Shown piece after piece: positions 6,438-13,994 of a stretch of DNA of 14,696 nt. This DNA comes from Halocafeteria seosinensis (lineage: Eukaryota > Sar > Bigyra > Bicosoecida), in the NCBI GenBank assembly GCA_001687465.1, contig LVLI01000827.1, forward strand, positions 1-14,696, given 5' to 3'. Numbering within the stretch: the first letter of the stretch is position 1; each line of letters opens with the position of its first letter. The position numbers and the translations under genes are program-made. The notes beneath the pieces are model-generated. The model saw only the letters and a list, made by a program, of their open reading frames with translations, did no database searches and was not told the DNA's origin.

Positions 6438-7872
6438 TTAAAGACCAAGGGCCACAGAAGCGGGGATAATATAAGCGTGTATTCTTGAGTGTACAGTTTT
6501 ATTACTACCAATTTCATTCTTATCAGCTATCCCAGTCGAAAAAGTAATGTTCTCCGTTGTATTTGTGAAGATTGTAAATTTATAATATGATGTTCTATCG
6601 TTTTCGTTGCCAATACCACCGGTATTTATTTGAAATCTAGAAGCACCACCAAAACCATCCAATTGAGCTTGTCGAGCTGGGTCTGAAAATGTTGTCATTC
6701 CATCATCTGAAACTAAATGATCAAGAATAACTCCATCGCCTGTATTTGTAAAGTCTGACCAAACTAATAATTGAATATGACATAAATAATGACGATTTTC
6801 TAAACCGTTTACAGAAAAATCATGTGTTATACTTCCACCTTGATTAAGAGTAAAACTTTGTGTATCTTGCTTTTCCATAACATCAATGGTTCCAGAAGTT
6901 GTGTTATTATCAGTAAAGTATTGAAGATTGACAGCATCCTTATTATTAACTGGGTCATTAACATTAATTATCTTGTTATCTCCAGCATCTAAATTCCCAT
7001 TCATAGCTTTACTTCCATCTAAATGAAGATAATTATTATCAGTTTCCGTTTTATCATAATGATTAGTATCAATATAGTCTTTAGTTGCTCCATCTTGCGC
7101 ACTAGTAGGATTAGATAAGTTAGTAATTTTGTTATTACCAGCATTCATAGCACTATCATTCAATACCACACTAGCCCCTGATACAAATGTTAAATCACTA
7201 AACATATCATTATTCCCATCAGTTCTTAGAAAAAAAAAAATCACTAGTTGTTTTATCATAATAATTGGTATCAATATAATCCTTGTTAGAAGCATCACTA
7301 AGACTTGTAGGATTAGATAAGTTAGTTATCTTATTACTATTCATATTTAGCTTAGCAGCCATAGATTTAGAACCATCTAAATGAAGATAATTATTATCAG
7401 CTTCCGTTTTATTATAATGATTAGTATCAATATAATCTTTAGTTGCTCCATCTTGCCCACTAGTAGGATTAGATAAGTTAGTTATCTTATTACTATCCAT
7501 ATTTAGATTAGCAGCCATAGATTTAGAGCCATCTAAATGAAGATAATTATTATCAGCCTCCGTTTTATCATAATAGTTTGTATCAATATAATCTTTATTA
7601 CTGGCATCAGTAGCAGCAGTAGGAATTCCAAGATTAGTTATCTTATTACTATCCATATTTAGATTAGCAGCCATAGATTTAGAACCATCTAAATGAAGAT
7701 AATTATTATCAGCAATTGTTTTTGTGTAATACCTACTATCACTTTCAGTTTTTTTATAAAAGTTGTTATCAATATACTCTTTATCGTGGAAGTCGTCATC
7801 TTTATCTATTATATAACCAGCTTCACCGAAATCAAAACCTCTTCCTGGAGCATCACTATTTATATAACTCAT
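6438..7872 (-). CDS. Long fibre protein with 52-residue repeats and C-terminal head, one frame break
   Basis: A putative host-attachment fibre of about 478 residues once a one-base frame break is allowed for. Seen: an N-terminal anchor (residues 1-45, MSYINSDAPGRGFDFGEAGY and on) nearly identical to the next gene. Repeats of about 52 residues follow, built on NYLHLDGSKSMAANL, NKITNLSNPT and KDYIDTNYYDKTEAD, with Tyr at 58, 110 and 162 marking the period, then two more divergent units. A beta-rich C-terminal head (about 170 residues) ends IPASVALGL. The motif N-ITNL-PT-DA-K-Y-D is common in phage tail fibres. The frame shifts in a run of 11 A (7231-7241), where ten would keep it open, so a sequencing slip or slippage is likely. 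The promoter box TATATATA and ATAAACAAA lie right before the ATG. Confidence 0.85.
6950..7720 (-). repeat. Coding tandem repeats of about 156 bp in the fibre gene
   Basis: Units around 7389, 7545 and 7701 (the codon for the second residue of NYLHLDG) are spaced exactly 156 bases and are nearly identical at DNA level. A more distant unit lies near 7033. High DNA identity implies recent expansion or conversion, and such repeats can change fibre length. Confidence 0.85.
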
Positions 7873-7879
7873 TTTGTTT

Positions 7880-7888
7880 ATATATATA
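7880..7888 (-). promoter_or_regulatory. TATATATA box of long fibre gene
   Basis: TATATATAAACAAAATG on the minus strand: the box sits about 8 bases before the start. Matching context at 8503-8515 and 8550-8559 shows the three fibre genes share a promoter style. Confidence 0.5.
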
Positions 7889-7901
7889 AGATAGAAATTT
7901 A

Positions 7902-8498
7902 TTATATATTGTATGGATCGAGTTCTTCGCTTTTTATGGGATATAAGAATACTGCTTGTCTTACTTCAATACCCTTTGAATTACTTGCTTGGTTCCAAAA
8001 GTGAACTTTGAAATTTACGGTATCTGTTGCTGTGAAAATTTTATTAAATTTGTATTTAAACATTACTTCATCCTCACTTCTAAACCATACAGCATAACTA
8101 CTATTTGAAATATCAAATCTGTTATTTGTATCATAGAATTGTTCAGGAAATGTTTGTAAATCATTAGCTTCTAAAGTAAACCAAAAATACTGTGGACTTC
8201 CAACCGAATCTACACTCCAGACAGTAATTTCAATATTAGCCATATATTTTTGTCCAGAAATTAAATCTGTAATTTCTGCACTCTGACTTTGATTTTCACC
8301 AGAAGAATTTAAAAAAGTTTTATCCCATTGAAAATGATAAATTGTAGGATATAAATATCTTTCATCACTCTCAGTTTTATCGTAGAAGTTGTTATCAATA
8401 TACTCTTTGTCGTGGAAGTCGTCATCTTTATCAATTATATAACCAGCTTCACCAAAATCAAAACCTCTTCCAGGAGCATCACTATTTATATAACTCAT
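7902..8498 (-). CDS. Short fibre protein with shared anchor and its own head domain
   Basis: 198 residues, upstream of and parallel to the long fibre gene, only 29 bases apart. Seen: the same N-terminal anchor (residues 1-45, ending KTESDERY), no 52-residue repeats, then a head of about 145 residues rich in beta strands and aromatics. The head of the long fibre shows matching landmarks: YMANIEITVWS here against HYLCHIQLLVWS there, and a closing RQAVFLYPI against HSRIHAYIIP. The heads are therefore probably distant homologues, likely receptor-binding domains. A fibre that binds a cell-surface ligand is inferred from architecture; the ligand is unknown. Frame intact. Confidence 0.8.
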   Translation of the reverse strand: MSYINSDAPGRGFDFGEAGYIIDKDDDFHDKEYIDNNFYDKTESDERYLYPTIYHFQWDKTFLNSSGENQSQSAEITDLISGQKYMANIEITVWSVDSVGSPQYFWFTLEANDLQTFPEQFYDTNNRFDISNSSYAVWFRSEDEVMFKYKFNKIFTATDTVNFKVHFWNQASNSKGIEVRQAVFLYPIKSEELDPYNI

Positions 8499-8559
8499 TT
8501 TGTTTATATCATATAAATTAGAAAATAATATTTTTTTCTAATTCAATAGTATATAAACA
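8499..8559. promoter_or_regulatory. Bidirectional promoter between fibre genes
   Basis: A 61-base gap drives two divergent fibre genes. Each side has a TATA-like box and ATAAACAA directly before the ATG. Between them is a perfect 10-bp inverted repeat, AATTAGAAAA (8516-8525) and TTTTCTAATT (8534-8543), a plausible shared regulator site. Confidence 0.6.
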
Positions 8560-10343
8560 ATGACAAGCCACGTTCCATTCCAAAGTCATAGTGGTTTTAA
8601 AGGATTTATCAACGTTCACGATGGATTAAAACTAAACAATGGAGTGTTGATACAGGAAATGGGTTATCACTTAATAATGGAAAACTACAAAATGATTGGT
8701 CTAATGTAGCAGCTACTTCTGATGTAGATTTAGGAAGTAATAGAATTACAAATCTCGCTACACCTACAGCTTCCAATGATGCTTCAACAAAGAGTTATAT
8801 TGATTCTCAAGTTAGTGTTCCTCAACTAAGAAAAGGAGCACGAGCGTATTACAGCTTTGATGATGGTAGCAATCTATTTAATGACAGCATTGGGAGTTTT
8901 GATGCGACAGAGAACGGAAGCGGTTCGATATCTCAAGCGACAGGTAAAATTGGCAATGCAATTGAATTTACGGATACAAATAATGATTATCTGGATTTGG
9001 GTGCTAAGGCTTTAGACCACGGGTCAGGAGATCTCACGTGGGCGTTTTGGTTTAAGACGAATGACAATACGAAACAGCAAAGGTTTTTAGATTCTCTTTT
9101 GGTTGCTGGAGATGAAAGTAACCGAATTGTCGTTTTTTACGATGGGTCAAATATCAACTTCCGAACCGACGATAGTGGGACAGTGTCTTCAATTAACGCT
9201 GGGAGTCTGTCCAATAATACTTGGCATTATATCGTAACAACACGTAATGGAACAACGGGAACTTTATACTTGGATGGCTCTCAAGTGGCGAGTGGGACAA
9301 TAAGCGGAAATAATTTAACAGGTGGTGAATCGATTTTAGGTGTGGATGGAACTAATAATCCTGATGGGTTAGTCGACGAGGTTGCTGTCTGGGATAGAGT
9401 TCTCACTCAAGATGAGATTGATTTTCTGTATAATGGAGGAAGTGGAACAAACAACTGGCAAGATACCTATCTAGCCACCAAGGGTGAAGTCAGTCAATTA
9501 CGTCAATATACCAATACATTGGCGGGAATTCCACAATTGCGTCAAGGTGCTAGAGCCTACTATTCATTTGATGGGAATAATCCGTATGCTGATTCAATTG
9601 GAACATATGATGGTACAAATAGTGGAACATCCATTGTATCGGGGAAAATTGTCAATGGAGCGAAATTTGACGTTGGAGCAACGGATTCAATTAATGTCGG
9701 TAAGGCACTTGATTTTGGGGTAAATGATTTTTCCATTTCAGCTTGGTTCTATTCGGACAGTGGAGCAACCTCAGTAAACGCTTTCATTGGACAAAATGTT
9801 ACAGGGTCTAAACGTATTCTTGTTGAACATAGAAGTGACGATAAAATTAGGTTTTTTACACAAGATTCAAACGCAGGCTCATTCATTGAAACCACAAATA
9901 CGTTTGATCGTGATATGTGGCATTTTGTCACTATTACCCGAACGGGGAGCACGGGGCAAATATATGTTAACGCTCAATTGGAAAAGTCTGGAACAATACA
10001 ATCTGAAAACCTTAGCGGAGGTGTTGATGGATACTTAGGTCGTGCGGATGGAAACACACCCCACGAAGGTCTTCTTGATGAAGTCGGGGCTTGGAATCGT
10101 GTTCTATCCTCTGATGAAATTACATATCTCTACAACAGTGGCAATGGCACAAATGATTTCCAGAGCTTTGATTGGTACAGTCGTCCCGCCCAAAGCAACG
10201 TTAATATGAATGCTAATTCAATAACCAATGGACAGGATATCACAAGCAAACAACTCTTCCTAACCAATCTTCCAACAAATGACCCACAGGTTTCTGGTCA
10301 AGTTTGGAACAACAGTGGTGTATTAAATATTTCAAGTGGATAA
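8560..10343 (+). CDS. Fibre protein with two LamG (concanavalin A-like) domains, one frame break
   Basis: A putative adhesin of about 594 residues if one missing base near 8643 is allowed for. Seen: the ATG at 8560 opens MTSHVPFQSHSGF in one frame to a stop at 8707. From about 8643 the second frame carries VDTGNGLSLNNG, then the fibre motif NRITNLATPT plus STKSYID, then two similar modules each starting QLR-GARAYYSFD and closing DEV-W-RVL-DEI-YLYN (about 8818-9455 and 9530-10140). These are LamG-type sugar-binding domains. The end NLPTNDPQVSGQVW plus NNSG is typical of phage-type structural proteins. The LamG part is visibly richer in G and C than its flanks, which suggests transfer from a bacterium or phage. 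A GTATATAAACA box precedes the ATG. Confidence 0.85.
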
Positions 10344-10442
10344 TCATATCTGTTATAAATCTATCTAGTCCCAGCGTTGCGTGCCGAATAATATTTAATT
10401 AGCAAATTTAATTACATTTATTGATTTAATAAATATAATTAA

Positions 10443-10592
10443 TTAATTTCTTGGTTTAACGTTTGATTTTTTCCCGGAACTAACTGTCATACTTTTCCCT
10501 TGACCATTTGAAGAAAAACCTTTTTGCCTCATATGATGCACTGCTGGTATGTTCAAAGTTTGTTTTAAAGGTATGCTTTTTTTGGGGGGCAT
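10443..10592 (-). CDS. Small basic 49-residue protein
   Basis: A short frame convergent with the LamG gene and divergent from the next one. Seen: it begins MPPKKSIPLKQTLNIPAVHH and ends KKSNVKPRN, with many Lys/Arg and Ser/Asn and almost no acidic residues. No membrane segment. An AT-rich box (TTATATAA, 10617-10624) lies upstream. I recognise no family. Size and charge would suit a DNA- or capsid-binding peptide, which is inference. A complete frame in a gap otherwise empty of genes and its basic composition support it modestly. Confidence 0.55.
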   Translation of the reverse strand: MPPKKSIPLKQTLNIPAVHHMRQKGFSSNGQGKSMTVSSGKKSNVKPRN

Positions 10593-10643
10593 TTATACTA
10601 TGCAGCTATAAAAAAATTATATAAGTTTATTTTATATATTGTT
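10593..10643. promoter_or_regulatory. Divergent promoter region of two small genes
   Basis: A 51-base AT-rich gap between opposite starts, with TTATATAA at 10617-10624 and TTATATATT at 10632-10640. The second lies about 4 bases before the ATG at 10644. Confidence 0.4.
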
Positions 10644-10844
10644 ATGTTTGAAATCGTAGGCAGTGTTATCGGTAGTGGTGTTGGTATATCTGGCATCATC
10701 TATATGATTTATCGTTATTGTAAGAATTCAGAAGCAAGTTGTAATAGTTCGTGTAAGAACGATGATGTTGAAGGCAGCTGTAAATGTAAGAATATAAAAG
10801 TTAAAAAAAATAATAATAAGGTTGATAAAGAACAATCTAAGTAA
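10644..10844 (+). CDS. Small single-pass membrane protein with Cys-rich tail
   Basis: 66 residues. Seen: a hydrophobic, Gly-rich helix at residues 3-23 (EIVGSVIGSGVGISGIIYMI), then five Cys at 26, 33, 37, 46 and 48, then a strongly basic Asn/Lys tail. This suggests a membrane anchor with a short cysteine-rich domain (metal binding or disulfides) and a charged end. GxxxG-like spacing in the helix could favour self-association. I recognise no family. Viruses of this class often carry small membrane proteins of unknown role, possibly for an inner membrane or for release. A TATATA box precedes the start. Confidence 0.65.
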   Translation: MFEIVGSVIGSGVGISGIIYMIYRYCKNSEASCNSSCKNDDVEGSCKCKNIKVKKNNNKVDKEQSK

Positions 10845-10874
10845 ATTTATTTATTCACAATATGAAAAAATAAA

Positions 10875-11315
10875 TTAGCTACATTTAGTTATCAGTGAAA
10901 ACATACGTTTTTGTAAATAAGGCGGTGTTAAGTTTCTTCCTGTGTAAGGGCCATACTGTATTTCTCTTAAGCTTTTGAAAAGGAAGTTCGATAATTCTTT
11001 ATAAATTGCTTGGATAAACTGCTTCCTTAATTCTTTATTTTTTATTTTAGTTCTTCTTTCATATAACTCTTTTACTTCTCTCCAAGTGTTCAGTATTTCC
11101 TCTGTAAATTCTTTATAGATATCATCAAACTCTAATTTCACTGAAAAGAAGTATTTTCCTTCTTCTTCATAAAACTTTTCATTAAGTTCTCCTAGTTCAT
11201 TAATTCTTTGCGTTATGCTTAATATTCTTCTGTTCATCTCCATTTGTAAATGTTGCTGTTCTATTTCTGCTACTTGTTTTTCATACTCATATTGTTCTTG
11301 TTTCTCGTTGGTCAT
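10875..11315 (-). CDS. Coiled-coil protein of unknown function
   Basis: 146 residues from the ATG at 11315, chosen because TATATATT lies directly upstream (11318-11325). A longer frame using a TTG at 11351 would overlap that box. Seen: a long charged helix starting MTNEKQEQYEYEKQ, rich in Glu, Gln and Lys with heptad-like hydrophobics over about residues 5-100 (HLQMEMNRRILSITQRINEL). Then comes a less charged end with YGPYTGRNLTPPYLQKR. It follows the zinc-finger gene on the same strand with a 38-base gap. A structural or scaffolding role is possible but only inferred from the coiled coil. Confidence 0.65.
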   Translation of the reverse strand: MTNEKQEQYEYEKQVAEIEQQHLQMEMNRRILSITQRINELGELNEKFYEEEGKYFFSVKLEFDDIYKEFTEEILNTWREVKELYERRTKIKNKELRKQFIQAIYKELSNFLFKSLREIQYGPYTGRNLTPPYLQKRMFSLITKCS

Positions 11316-11317
11316 CC

Positions 11318-11325
11318 TATATATT
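11318..11325 (-). promoter_or_regulatory. TATATA box deciding the start of the coiled-coil gene
   Basis: The minus strand reads AATATATAGGATG: the box sits 2 bases before the ATG at 11315, as tightly as for the ATPase. It argues against the upstream TTG start. Confidence 0.45.
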
Positions 11326-11353
11326 ATAAAAATAGAAAAAAGTTTTTTCAAAA

Positions 11354-11605
11354 TTAGCGCGCTTGGTTATTGGTTAAGTTCTGGATAAGTTCATACCTTT
11401 CTTTACATCCCTTGGTGCGTTGATGTTCATTGAGATGTGCTTTAGTGATTGTTTTCCTACATAAATTGCATTCTATAGGTGTTTTCATTCTATTCAAAAT
11501 GTTTTCGCGGTTTTTATGGTAATAACTTTTAGCTCGCTCTATTAAAGCATCTTTATGATTTTCGTAATAATCTTTATTATGATTAGTGTTAGTGGGTTCG
11601 TCCAT
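11354..11605 (-). CDS. Small zinc-finger protein with helical basic N-terminus
   Basis: 83 residues. Seen: residues 10-40 (DYYENHKDALIERAKSYYHK and on) form a charged helical repeat of the Y-Y-x-x-N/H-K type common in algal viruses. A finger CNLCRKTITKAHLNEHQRT followed by KGC (Cys-x2-Cys-x11-His-x5-Cys) lies at residues 46-67. It resembles the finger in the 1022-1222 protein. A strong double TATATA box (11619-11633) stands upstream. Nucleic-acid binding or a transcription role is inferred from the finger. Confidence 0.7.
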   Translation of the reverse strand: MDEPTNTNHNKDYYENHKDALIERAKSYYHKNRENILNRMKTPIECNLCRKTITKAHLNEHQRTKGCKERYELIQNLTNNQAR

Positions 11606-11618
11606 TATGCCTTCTATA

Positions 11619-11633
11619 CTATATAACTATATA
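11619..11633 (-). promoter_or_regulatory. Double TATATA box before zinc-finger gene
   Basis: The minus strand has TATATAGTTATATAG about 14-28 bases before the ATG at 11605, the same doubled form as at 2796-2811. Confidence 0.45.
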
Positions 11634-11674
11634 AAAAAACTTTAAACAGTTATAACTGCGTTTGAAAAGATAGA

Positions 11675-11710
11675 TTATATTCATTTCTACCTTTTGAAAA
11701 ATGAATATAA
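11675..11710. repeat. 12-bp perfect hairpin in intergenic gap
   Basis: TTATATTCATTT (11675-11686) and AAATGAATATAA (11699-11710) are exact inverted repeats with a 12-base loop. The site lies between the 3' end of the helicase gene and the promoter of the zinc-finger gene, so it may be an end signal or regulator site. Confidence 0.6.
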
Positions 11711-11760
11711 ACATCAAAAGTGGGTTAAACACTAATTGGGCTACTTTTTTTTGATATATT

Positions 11761-11825
11761 AAAAAAACGGTTCTCAAAATATATGTTCAATCTTTAATAG
11801 AATGTTTTACCCTATTTTGAGAACC
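11761..11825 (-). terminator. 57-bp hairpin element copy 4 plus T-run, after helicase gene
   Basis: Read on the minus strand, the same element as at 5566 (inverted ends GGTTCTCAAAATA and TATTTTGAGAACC) is followed by a run of seven T. It begins about 52 bases after the helicase stop and points in the direction of that gene. Its orientation is opposite to copies 1-3, matching the opposite transcription. Confidence 0.65.
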
Positions 11826-11877
11826 TTCAAATTTCAGTATCTCCATCTAATATACCTTCGTAGCTTTCCTGTTCTTT

Positions 11878-13530
11878 TTATCGGTTTTTCTTGGTATTGG
11901 AGGTTTTTGATTTGTTTTTATTTTCTTTACCATTCGTTTTGTTCTTGAATATGTTGCCTAACTCATTAACCTTTTGAATTCCTTCTAATCCATCCATTGG
12001 AGAGACAAAATACCAGTATTTATAGAAGGAATTCCCGTTTTGTTTAACCTTTTTCCTTTGGCTTTTAAGGGTTGAACCACTCCAAGCGCTCAATACACCA
12101 TTAACTAGGCCCTTTAACTCAGTTTCTAATGTTTGCTTTTTTGTTTTCAAATCTACACGTTTCTTTTGGGGAACAATTCCTAAGGAACTTTGTAGCTCCC
12201 CAGCTAATTCACGAATTTTATCAGCGTTTTTAACAAGTGTCTCGTGGGAAATAGTTTTGGAAGTATCACAAGAATGCTCTAATCCTATAGTAGTCAATAG
12301 GTCTTTGATAAGAGGATATGAAGTCTTTAGTGTATCTACAAAAGCGTTATAAGTTTTTTGTTTGAATTCGCTAATAACCATATCCCCTATTTTGTTATTG
12401 GCTTCACTAAGGAAGCGATAAAACTTATTCATTTTTTCTGTTTGTTGGATAGTCTCCCATATTTTAGCTTTATAGCCTTCCTCTGTATTATGAAGAGCCC
12501 TGTTTATGAAATACTTTCTCAAGGTTAGTTTTTCAATCTGAGTTGCTTCACAGTGCTTCACTTTCTTTTCAATTTCGTCTTTCTCTTCATCTCCAATGTT
12601 TTTCAAGTTCTCCCAGTCTAAACAGTTGTTTTTCCTAGTAAATTCGATTTTAGCATCAGCAATATCCTCATTCTTGCGAACATAGTTGTTGATATCTAAA
12701 TAATAGTTGAACATAATCGGAAAATACGTATCACTAATATTCTTTTCACTCAAATTGCAGATATGGACGTCGGTAAGCCAGGAAGGTGGGCTCTCGAAAT
12801 CATCTTGTAAGCCCAGCTTTTTGATGAGTTTTGAATGATGGCTTTTATTTCTTACAGCATTCTCTTCAAATTTCTCAGCAATACTCTTTTTGCTGATTTC
12901 TTTCCTAACGGTGGCGAAATGTTGGATGGTATAATACAGCTTTTTCTGCTTGGTGTGTCGAATTCTGTATAAAGCTTGGAAGTAATCCCGGACTTTACAG
13001 CTGGGGAGTGCATAGCAAAAAATACAATCAAAATCATCAGGAACATCATAGTTGGCTCCTATCGTAATACAGGGACTATATCCCAGGAATTGTACTCTCT
13101 TCCATTCCTCACGTATATTCTTAACTCCATTCTTTTTCTTATCATCAGTGTCGGCTGTATAGAAGAGGCTCTTTACATTGGTTGCTTCTACAAGCGGCTG
13201 AAATTCTTCCACCAAGGCCTTTTTACTTCCACAAATCAATGCAATTTTCTCACCATTCAATAGTTTTTTATACATAACTTGTTTCATAATCTCCTTGGAT
13301 AATTTCACTGCGTGTTTTGTTATCAGTTTATGCTCATTTTTTCGCACCAATAAGTTTGGTATCGTAGATGTTAAGTGGCCCAATACGTTTTGTCTATTTC
13401 GTTTCGGCATCAAAGACTTGATAAAAAGAATACTTCGGTCGCTGAGGAAGGCATCCAATCCTATGATATACCTAGCATTTACCAGAATATTCTCAAACAA
13501 CATCACGGTAGTTTTCAAATCCTTAATCAC
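11878..13530 (-). CDS. Superfamily 2 helicase, C-terminal half (origin-binding-protein-like), 5' end missing
   Basis: About 550 residues. Seen: GLDAFLSDRS at residues 24-33, a second RecA-like domain with KIALICGSKK (95-104), motif V-like SPCITIGANYDVP (152-164), and motif VI-like DYFQALYRIRH (182-192) with its Gln-x-x-x-Arg-x-Arg pattern. These recall helicases of the herpesvirus origin-binding type, also found in giant and polinton-like viruses. The rest is helical, ending in a Lys/Asn-rich tail. Walker A and DEAD-box motifs are absent, so the N-terminal ATPase domain is lost and the fragment should not work alone. The nominal start is a GTG, and the frame is open only about 12 codons further up before a stop, with no ATG. 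It is truncated where the GC-rich region begins. Likely a replication gene remnant. Confidence 0.75.
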   Translation of the reverse strand: MIKDLKTTVMLFENILVNARYIIGLDAFLSDRSILFIKSLMPKRNRQNVLGHLTSTIPNLLVRKNEHKLITKHAVKLSKEIMKQVMYKKLLNGEKIALICGSKKALVEEFQPLVEATNVKSLFYTADTDDKKKNGVKNIREEWKRVQFLGYSPCITIGANYDVPDDFDCIFCYALPSCKVRDYFQALYRIRHTKQKKLYYTIQHFATVRKEISKKSIAEKFEENAVRNKSHHSKLIKKLGLQDDFESPPSWLTDVHICNLSEKNISDTYFPIMFNYYLDINNYVRKNEDIADAKIEFTRKNNCLDWENLKNIGDEEKDEIEKKVKHCEATQIEKLTLRKYFINRALHNTEEGYKAKIWETIQQTEKMNKFYRFLSEANNKIGDMVISEFKQKTYNAFVDTLKTSYPLIKDLLTTIGLEHSCDTSKTISHETLVKNADKIRELAGELQSSLGIVPQKKRVDLKTKKQTLETELKGLVNGVLSAWSGSTLKSQRKKVKQNGNSFYKYWYFVSPMDGLEGIQKVNELGNIFKNKTNGKENKNKSKTSNTKKNR

Positions 13531-13648
13531 GTGAAGTACGGTGAAATTTATTTTGTAAATTTATTTTGTAAATTCTGGCGGGTGATAGGGCGGTACTAAA
13601 AATTCGGCCAAAAATAGGCTATATTTGCCGATTTTTAAAATTGGCCAA

Positions 13649-13735
13649 TTTACATTTACATTTTTGTATTTACATTTACATTTTTGTATTTACATTTACA
13701 TTTTTGTTTTTGTATTTACATTTTTTGTTTTTACA
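13649..13735. repeat. 20-bp tandem repeats (TTTACATTTACATTTTTGTA)
   Basis: Two exact 20-base units (13649-13668, 13669-13688) and a third that departs after 18 bases, then decaying copies to about 13735. Low-complexity minisatellite just outside the helicase break. Confidence 0.9.
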
Positions 13736-13775
13736 ATTACATTGTATTTCCACTAATGTGGCCTATGGCCAAACT

Positions 13776-13806
13776 AATATTCCAAGTGCCCCTCAATTGG
13801 AATATT
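13776..13806. repeat. 10-bp hairpin AATATTCCAA / TTGGAATATT
   Basis: Exact inverted repeat, 13776-13785 and 13797-13806, with an 11-base C-rich loop. Confidence 0.8.
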
Positions 13807-13849
13807 CAAGCGACCCCCAATGGGCGACGTCAGACGACCTTCAAGAGGG

Positions 13850-13867
13850 GGTGGTTAGGCAACCACC
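13850..13867. repeat. 7-bp hairpin GGTGGTT / AACCACC
   Basis: Exact stem with loop AGGC. A related GGTGG/CCACC theme recurs in the terminal repeats. Confidence 0.7.
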
Positions 13868-13921
13868 AAACGACCGGCTCAAATGGTTATATAGCGATGG
13901 ACTCTAAACTCAGGCTCAGGG

Positions 13922-13944
13922 GGAAGGCTGTTGGTAAGCCTTCC
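13922..13944. repeat. Hairpin GGAAGGCT / AGCCTTCC
   Basis: Exact 8-bp stem with a 7-base loop. The same stem sequence recurs at 14156-14176, so it is a dispersed palindrome family. Confidence 0.75.
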
Positions 13945-13994
13945 ACGGAGCGACCCTTCAAATTTACCGAATTTTTTGATAATATAGTACTCGT

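Larger units (their letters stand above)
7752..8508 (-). repeat. Duplicated anchor-and-promoter module of the two fibre genes
   Basis: About 7765-7888 and 8383-8508 match at well above 90%, covering the TATATA-like box, the ATAAACAAAATG start context and the first 39 codons. Only a few silent changes are seen. Identity drops after the anchor, so promoter plus anchor behave as one movable unit. Confidence 0.85.
5566..11825. repeat. About 104-bp inverted repeat pair enclosing the fibre locus
   Basis: Bases 5566-5669 match the reverse complement of 11722-11825 with only a handful of differences. The match includes the 57-bp hairpin and a further block containing AATATATCAAAAAAA, GTAGCCCA and AGTGTTTAAC. 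Being in opposite orientation, the copies could recombine and invert the 6-kb segment carrying the fibre and small genes. Confidence 0.85.

Noticed and set aside
6438-7298. Separate 286-codon gene
   Set aside because: Its first codons are out-of-frame translation of the fibre repeat. Sense begins only after the A-run, so it is the second half of the long fibre.
8560-8709. Independent 49-residue gene at the start of the LamG fibre
   Set aside because: Its first part reads smoothly into the fibre frame after one base. The text after about 8643 in the original frame looks random.
9484-10038. Several open frames overlapping the LamG gene
   Set aside because: Out-of-frame shadows without motifs inside a gene with clear domains.
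11316-11351. Upstream TTG start for the coiled-coil gene
   Set aside because: It would place the TATATA box inside the coding sequence. The ATG at 11315 fits the pattern of other genes.
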